Of a stretch of 64,000 nucleotides of DNA, positions 58,503 through 64,000 are shown piece after piece. The notes below the pieces were generated by a model. The model ran no database searches and was not told the origin of the DNA. It saw only the letters and a list, made by a program, of their open reading frames with translations. A program made the translations under genes and the position numbers. The stretch comes from Welwitschia mirabilis. Taxonomy: Eukaryota > Gnetophyta > Gnetopsida > Welwitschiales. The number at the start of each line of letters is the position of its first letter. The first letter of the stretch is position 1. The stretch spans positions 174,657,599 to 174,721,598 of the forward strand of contig JBOZIK010000001.1 of assembly GCA_051453625.1 (NCBI GenBank), written 5' to 3'.

Positions 58503-58690
58503 TGCTAAGGCTTGTACATGCACCGTGGCCATATGCCTAGGGAAATGTGTACACTCCAATGAAACCCTAATGGTGTGTTTACCTTTAAAAGCAAGTTCTT
58601 CATTACAATGAATGAACATGAAGACATAAAGATTGTATTTTGGGAAATTCTTGCTTATGATTCTCACTCATTTGTCTCCCAACAATAACC
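58503..58690 (+). repeat. copia G 3' LTR, recognisable part
   Basis: TGCTAAGGCTTGTACATGCA with CCGTGGCCAT starts the LTR. Similarity to 51012 onward fades after about 58680, so the rest may be truncated. Confidence 0.5.
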
Positions 58691-59464
58691 TCTTTAGCAT
58701 AATATGTTAACATAACAACTCTAAAAATTCCAGCAATTTCTATAGTTAAAGTATGATCTTAAAATGCATCATTATAGAAATATAAGTTTTGTAAACTTAA
58801 TTTCTATAGAAGCTATTACAAGTCTAATTCAATAAAATCAACATAGTCCATTTTAATATTTATAAATAATTAACTATTAGTTTTTAGTGATAACTTTTTT
58901 AAAGTCCAAAAATCAGTAATTAATGTTATTAATTATGGAAAATTACTATTAAACATATAATAATGATTATAAGATAGGTAATAATTAAAATAGTTTCATT
59001 TTGTATTGTTTTTTTTGTACGTTAATTAGGAAATTATAAGGTATACGTCTCTTATTAAGGCCGTCATGCTTGAATGATAAGTAAAATTCCTATTTGTGCT
59101 TAGTTTGATTATGTAAGTAGTTAAACACTGTTTGTTTTAATTTTAGTTTGCTTTTGGCATATTGTTAATGTTTCCTATATACTAATAATTTACCTCTTTG
59201 TTTTTTTCCTTTATAGTTGATTTTATTTTTTTATACATAGTTAGCAATTCATGGAGGTTAATTTTAGTATTTTATTTCTCTATTTATCCTTTTGGTTTTT
59301 GTCCTTTTCATTTATTTTATAGTTACATTTTTAGTAAGCACTATAGCTTTTATCCTTATTTACTTTTACATTCTGTCTCATTTCATCTCTTTTAACTAAT
59401 TAATGATATTATCATGTTAAATTTGCTAGTTGAAAATGGGAAAAAATGGTATAAAGTTGGCATA
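58691..59464. other. unassigned AT-rich sequence
   Basis: Hydrophobic low-complexity frame at 59198-59395 without motifs. No feature supported. Confidence 0.4.
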
Positions 59465-61168
59465 GTTTCATGCATTAAATATCATTTTTAAACAAAACTT
59501 TAAAGTACATTTTTTTAATTTAATTTGAACTTACTATTATTGGAAATGTGAAGGAAAAATTATTTCTATTAAGTTGCTTTTAATTACTCTATTTAATTAT
59601 CAAATTTAAATGTTTTCTAGTATTCCACATGAAGTTAGATGTGTTTTTTAACCTTTCTATATGATTGTTTAAATCAAGTACTTCTAATAATTATCATCTT
59701 CATACTTGGATTTCGTCATGAAGGTGGGTTGCATCACATTTTTTATATATAAAAGCCTCTTGGAAGTAGATTTATTCACCTCTCTCTTTTCTTACCAATA
59801 TATGTACTTGTTTTAGTGCAAAACCTTGAACCCTTAGTGTCAAAAGGTATATGTTGTTACACCATCTTGGAATGCTTCAAAGAAGTAGCGTCACCTGTTA
59901 GCATGTATCCTCCTCATGTGTCACTTATTACCTATTTACTGGTATATTAATGTGATAGCCAAGCCCATGGCATTAAATCAAACCTTGTTTATTATAGTTT
60001 AAAGCCCAATGTAGAACCAACTCACATCATTTCCTGCATATATATCATCTTTAAACAAAACTTTAAAGTACCTTTTTTAACTTTATTTTGAAGCTACTTT
60101 TATCAAAAATGTGAAAGGGAAAAATTATTTCTATGAAGTTCGTTTTAGTTACTCTATTTAATTATCAAATGAAAATGTTTTCTAGTATTCCAAATGAAGT
60201 TAGATATGTGTTTTCCCCCTCTTTCTATATGATTTTTTAAATAAAATAATTCCAATAATTATCATCTTCATACATGTCTCACCATGTCTCACCATGAAGG
60301 TGGACTGCATTACATTGTTATATATAAAACCCTTCTGGAAGTGGATTTAATCACCTCTCTCTTGCCTTACTCATCTACGTACTTGCTATGTAAAACCTTG
60401 AGCCGTTGGTGTCAAAAGGTTTTGTTGTTACACCATCTTGAGATGCTCCAAGGAAGTGGTGGTCAATCCTCTGCATGCATCCTCTTCATGTGTCCTATAT
60501 GGCCTATTTGGTGGTATATTGATGTGATATCTAAGCCTATGACATTAAACCAAGCCTTGTTTATTATAGTTTAGAGCCCAATGTAGAACAAATTCACATA
60601 ATTTCATGCATAAGATATCATTTTTAAATAGAACTTTAAAGTACCTTTTCTAAATTTATTTTTGACTTACTATTATTGGAAATGTAAAAGAAAAAGTTAT
60701 ATCTATTACGTTTCCTTTAATTATTCTTTTTAATTATCCAATGCAAACGTTTTCTAGTATTCCAAATATTCCAAATGAAGTTAAAGATGTGTTCTTTTCC
60801 CCTTTTTTTAATGATTGTTTAAATAAAATAATTCTAATAATTATCATTTTCACACTAAATTTCATCACAAAGGTGGGTTGCATCACATTTTTATATGTGA
60901 AACCCTTCCGAAAGTGGATTTAACCTCTCTCCTACCTTACCCATGTATATACTTACTCCAATGTAGAATCTCCAGGCCTTCGTGTTAAAAGGTTTATATT
61001 ATTACACTATCTTGAGATGCTTCAAGGAAGTGGTGGTCAATCATAAGCATGCATCCTCCTCAAATGTCACTTATTATCTATTTGGTGGTATACTAATGTG
61101 ACATCTCAACGTATGGCATTAAACCAAGTCTTGTTTATTATAGCTTAGAACCCAATGTAAGACCAGCT
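59465..61168. repeat. tandem array, three units of about 565 bp
   Basis: The anchor AACAAAACTTTAAAGTA occurs at 59491 and 60054 and as AATAGAACTTTAAAGTA at 60627, giving steps of 563 and 573. Every unit contains in order: TTTTCTAGTATTCCA, ATTATCAT.TTCATAC, GGTGG.TTGCAT.ACAT, a TATATATAAAA-like box, CACCTCTCTC, TTGTTACACCATCTTG, CATGCATCCTC, GGCATTAAA.CAA and TTGTTTATTATAGTTTA. The unit shows a promoter-like layout (TATA, then a pyrimidine-rich leader). No coding frame is conserved across the units. Confidence 0.85.
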
Positions 61169-61574
61169 CAGATCTAGAGGGTGGTCAGATATCAAGTTAG
61201 AATGCCATTAATAAGACTTGCAATCTCCTATTGTATGGGTTAAGATTATCCTAAACCTTTATCCATGTATACATTATAACAAGTTTTCATCTCAATAACT
61301 ATACAAAAGATAGTTCTATGTGGCAAAAACTAGGAAGAGATTTTAGACACACAAGTATGGCATTATCATTGTTTGTAAACCAAAATCATCTATGATCAAT
61401 TTTATAATAATTGATTGTATTGTGTGCTTACACTTACTTTCCCAAAATAGATATTCTAAATCATCTCATGAGAACTTATATGTAGAAGTCAACCCTAAGT
61501 TTGTTAAGCCATTTAAGTACTTAAAAAATAAAGAATTAAGTGACTAAAAGCGTAATTTAAATTAGGGTGTTACA
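61169..61574 (-). repeat. possible minus-strand gypsy-type LTR end
   Basis: The plus strand ends AATTAGGGTGTTACA at 61574; its complement TGTAACACCCTAATT is the typical start of many plant gypsy LTRs. No partner or coding region was found. The preceding tandem array may lie inside this LTR. Confidence 0.35.
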
Positions 61575-64000
61575 CAGCTATAGATCATGGTTAGCAATAT
61601 ATAAAATAGAATTAAAAAACTATTGAAACAAGAAAATAAGCCTCATAGATATTAATCATTCTTTTTATTTACAATTAGCTATCATGTTTTTGCAATAGAC
61701 AACCAAGACATGAAGAAGAATAATCCTTGAGTTACATGTGATGTCTAATGCACTAAAAAAAGTCTAGTATGGAATCATCTTATTTTTATCATTTAAGAGA
61801 CATAATTAGAAGTTTTATAAAAACTGATTAAAATGAATCCAACAAGAGCATAAAAAAGCCCAAATGACCTCTTGTGAAGTTTAGCACCATGAAGCATATC
61901 ATCCTTGGGGGAACTTTAGATTAAGATACAACTACAAACATGTGTTACTAAAAATTATAGTAACAAAGAATCTCTTGAGAAGTTGCTTCAATTTTGAGTA
62001 GTTTTACTATCTCTATATTCCCTAGTGTGCAAGGTTGAGGTAACGATCAAGTATTTCATGCCTTACTTGACTATTGATTATAACACCAAATATTGCAAGG
62101 ATTCATCCAATTGGGAAAATGTATAATCAAATTTTGTAAAAATAATATTGCAAGCAGCATAGACACATCGTTAGATGAAAGAAAAGATTTTATGATATAA
62201 ATCCCCTTAATAAACTTTTACTAGAGAGGATGCTACTAGCAAATATGGAATGCATGTTAAAATATGCATTTTATTGTAAAATCATCTATTCTTGGGACAG
62301 AAAGGAAATTTTGATAAACCCTTTATGGGATGAAAACAACAAGTTAAAGAAACTTCCTCAGAAATCCAACAATCAAGTAAAATGTCATAGAAAAATTAAA
62401 GGAGAAGGATGAAATAATTTAAAAAGTTTATTAAATAAATGTTAAAAAAAAGGACAAATATTTTCCAACATAAACAAGAAGTCAAAAAGTACTAAAGGAA
62501 CTTGAAGAAAATACAATAAGCAAAAACATTTTGTAGAAAGAGAAAAGTGTTATGAAGGAGATCGAGTTAAGAAATCAAAGCTTTATAAGATATTAATTCA
62601 AGTAGAAATCATTTATTGAAATACTACATGCATTTATAAAAGAGTCTTAAAAAATTTCTAGTTGAAAAAAAATAAAAAATTAGCTTGCATATGGCTTGTA
62701 ATATTGGTGAATAATACTTTTTATCATCTTGATACTTGTATTTTGAATGTATTTTAGGTCCTATTAAATAGAAATCTCTTTTTATCTAAATCTTTATTTC
62801 TATGGTAATTTTAGTCTAAGAACATCATAGAGGATACGTAACATGTATCCCAATAAAAATTAAACCACCAATATCCTACATGAAAGAAATTCATGATTCT
62901 TATAAGAAGAATGGTAGGTACCAATAGATATAACTCACATGAAAGCCATTACATAGAAAACTAATAATTTAAGTTAATAGGTAAGAAGGAAGAACCTGTT
63001 AAGCGAAGTGAGAAGTCATAAATTACGAACATTGCAAACTAAGATTAAAAGCATGTCATGCTAAAAACAAGGGCTAAAATAACAAAGATTGTACAATCAT
63101 GTATATCATAGAATAGGATGATAGTAATGGAGTAATATAAAGCTAGGATAGAAGATGCATGATCTTAGTAAGTAAAAATAATAAAAACAATAATTAATGA
63201 TTCCACATTATTAGTTGTTATTCTAATCTATAATAACTATGTTGAGGAGAAATGCTAAACTGTTATTCACATTTATTCAACTGAAGCCATTTAAGATGAA
63301 AAACATGTTTTTTTACAATGCTCTCAAGCTTCTTTGTTAAAAGCAAAATGAACATAACTTTAGGCAGTTTATTTGTTTTGTTTCAACTACTTCCATTCTA
63401 TGTTACTTATTATTTTGAGGCTATATTCAAATTATTTTAACTCATTATAACTTTTCTGATCCCATATTTCCTATGGGTATTCATGGACATAATAAAAATT
63501 TTCATTTTTAATTTTCCATTATTACATATGTATACATCATAATAATATAAGTAATGATCCTTATATTAAAAGATATATATAAGGAAAAATCATCAAAGAT
63601 GCCTTAGAAGGATAAAGAGACACTGTAGTTAGAATAATGTTAAGTATGATTAAAAATGTAGGAAGGTAGAAAGGTAGTAAAGTACGTCATTATATTGAGA
63701 CTAAAATAGATAGATGATCTTTAGCCCCTTTAGTATAATTAACATGTTGACTTTGTGACAAGAGTGTTTTTGAAAAGAATATCATGTTTTTCCTAGGTGT
63801 CTTCCAACAGATAACATACAAAATAAATTAGATATGAATGCCCATTATTTAGTTGAATTGTTTCAAGTTTTGCCCAATATCTATAAAAGACCCCTAGAAG
63901 ACCAACTCAACCTTTCATATTCCATGAATAATAACCAAAATAGAAGAGACAATGGTAGAAATGACGAATACTGTTACTAAAATCTAATTATTTTGCAAGT
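61575..64000. other. unassigned AT-rich sequence
   Basis: A 60-codon frame at 62230-62412 has no recognisable motif. The segment 63530-63690 is similar to 46880-47040 (shared CATCATA.TA then TTATA.TAAAAGA.ATATA and AGAAAGGT blocks). No gene supported. Confidence 0.45.

Larger units (their letters stand above)
54075..58690 (+). mobile_element. Ty1-copia element G
   Basis: Primer site, gag, protease, integrase, RT, RNase H, polypurine tract and the start of a 3' LTR follow in copia order on the plus strand. It has no third ORF. The 5' LTR end is inferred just before the primer site, and the 3' LTR is recognisable only to about 58690, so the outer limits are unknown. Frames are broken throughout. 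Confidence 0.8.

Noticed and set aside
59198-59395. 65-codon plus frame of Phe, Tyr and Leu
   Set aside because: Very T-rich low-complexity sequence without conserved blocks.
59465-61168. Tandem array considered as a CRISPR or minisatellite
   Set aside because: Units of about 565 bp without short direct repeats and spacers are not CRISPR, and are too long for a minisatellite.
1-64000. Search for tRNA, rRNA and bacterial or viral operons
   Set aside because: No cloverleaf with a GGTTCGAATCC-type arm, no rRNA core sequence and no dense coding was seen. GGTTCGAGAAACTCC at 10428 is part of an LTR.

Overview
The window is gene-poor, AT-rich plant nuclear DNA made almost entirely of old, nested retrotransposons. 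The evidence is plant-type Ty1-copia elements (iMet-type primer sites, Sirevirus-like polypurine tracts, DSG protease, integrase and YVDD-type RT remnants), an Athila-like Ty3-gypsy element with a tRNA-Asp-type primer site, and a plant L1-like LINE with DUF4283-type ORF1, endonuclease, RT and zf-RVT. The species cannot be told from the sequence. No intact host gene, tRNA, rRNA or CRISPR array was found. Every large reading frame either spans an N gap or is a fragment of a transposon gene. Three N gaps are present (66, 922 and 16 bases).

Layout: 1-5552 is copia element A (minus strand, cut by the window edge), whose 5' LTR is split by a plus-strand solo LTR (3197-4416). 5820-6470 holds a non-LTR retroelement tail and about 6880-6960 a weak gypsy protease relic. 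7810-24869 is gypsy element B (plus). Its gag is interrupted by copia C (10218-18085, minus), which has lost integrase, RT and RNase H but keeps gag, protease and a third ORF. 25429-30129 is a compact copia D (plus, 4.7 kb, LTRs about 375 bp). 31320-44745 is copia E (minus), again with a third ORF between pol and the 3' LTR. Its RT is split by LINE F (35951-40711, minus) with a 13-bp target duplication. 44746-50990 is mostly featureless AT-rich sequence with a microsatellite and an LTR-like promoter segment. About 50990-52560 is a GC- and CpG-richer island of unknown nature. 54075-58690 is copia G (plus). 59465-61168 is a tandem array of three units of about 565 bp, and 61574 looks like the end of a minus-strand gypsy-type LTR. 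The rest is unassigned.

How it fits together: insertion order can be read from the nesting (B before C; E before F; A before the solo LTR). Target duplications of B, C and E differ by one transition each, catalytic Asp codons have often become Asn, and the gypsy primer site looks like a CpG-decayed form of the canonical one. This is what long residence in methylated heterochromatin would produce. The most interesting material is the third ORF shared by C and E, the clusters of short palindromic GGTCGACC-type motifs in their LTRs and in the spacer before the third ORF, the TATA-bearing tandem array, and the CpG-rich island. All assignments come from reading translations and comparing segments by eye; no database search or alignment program was run.
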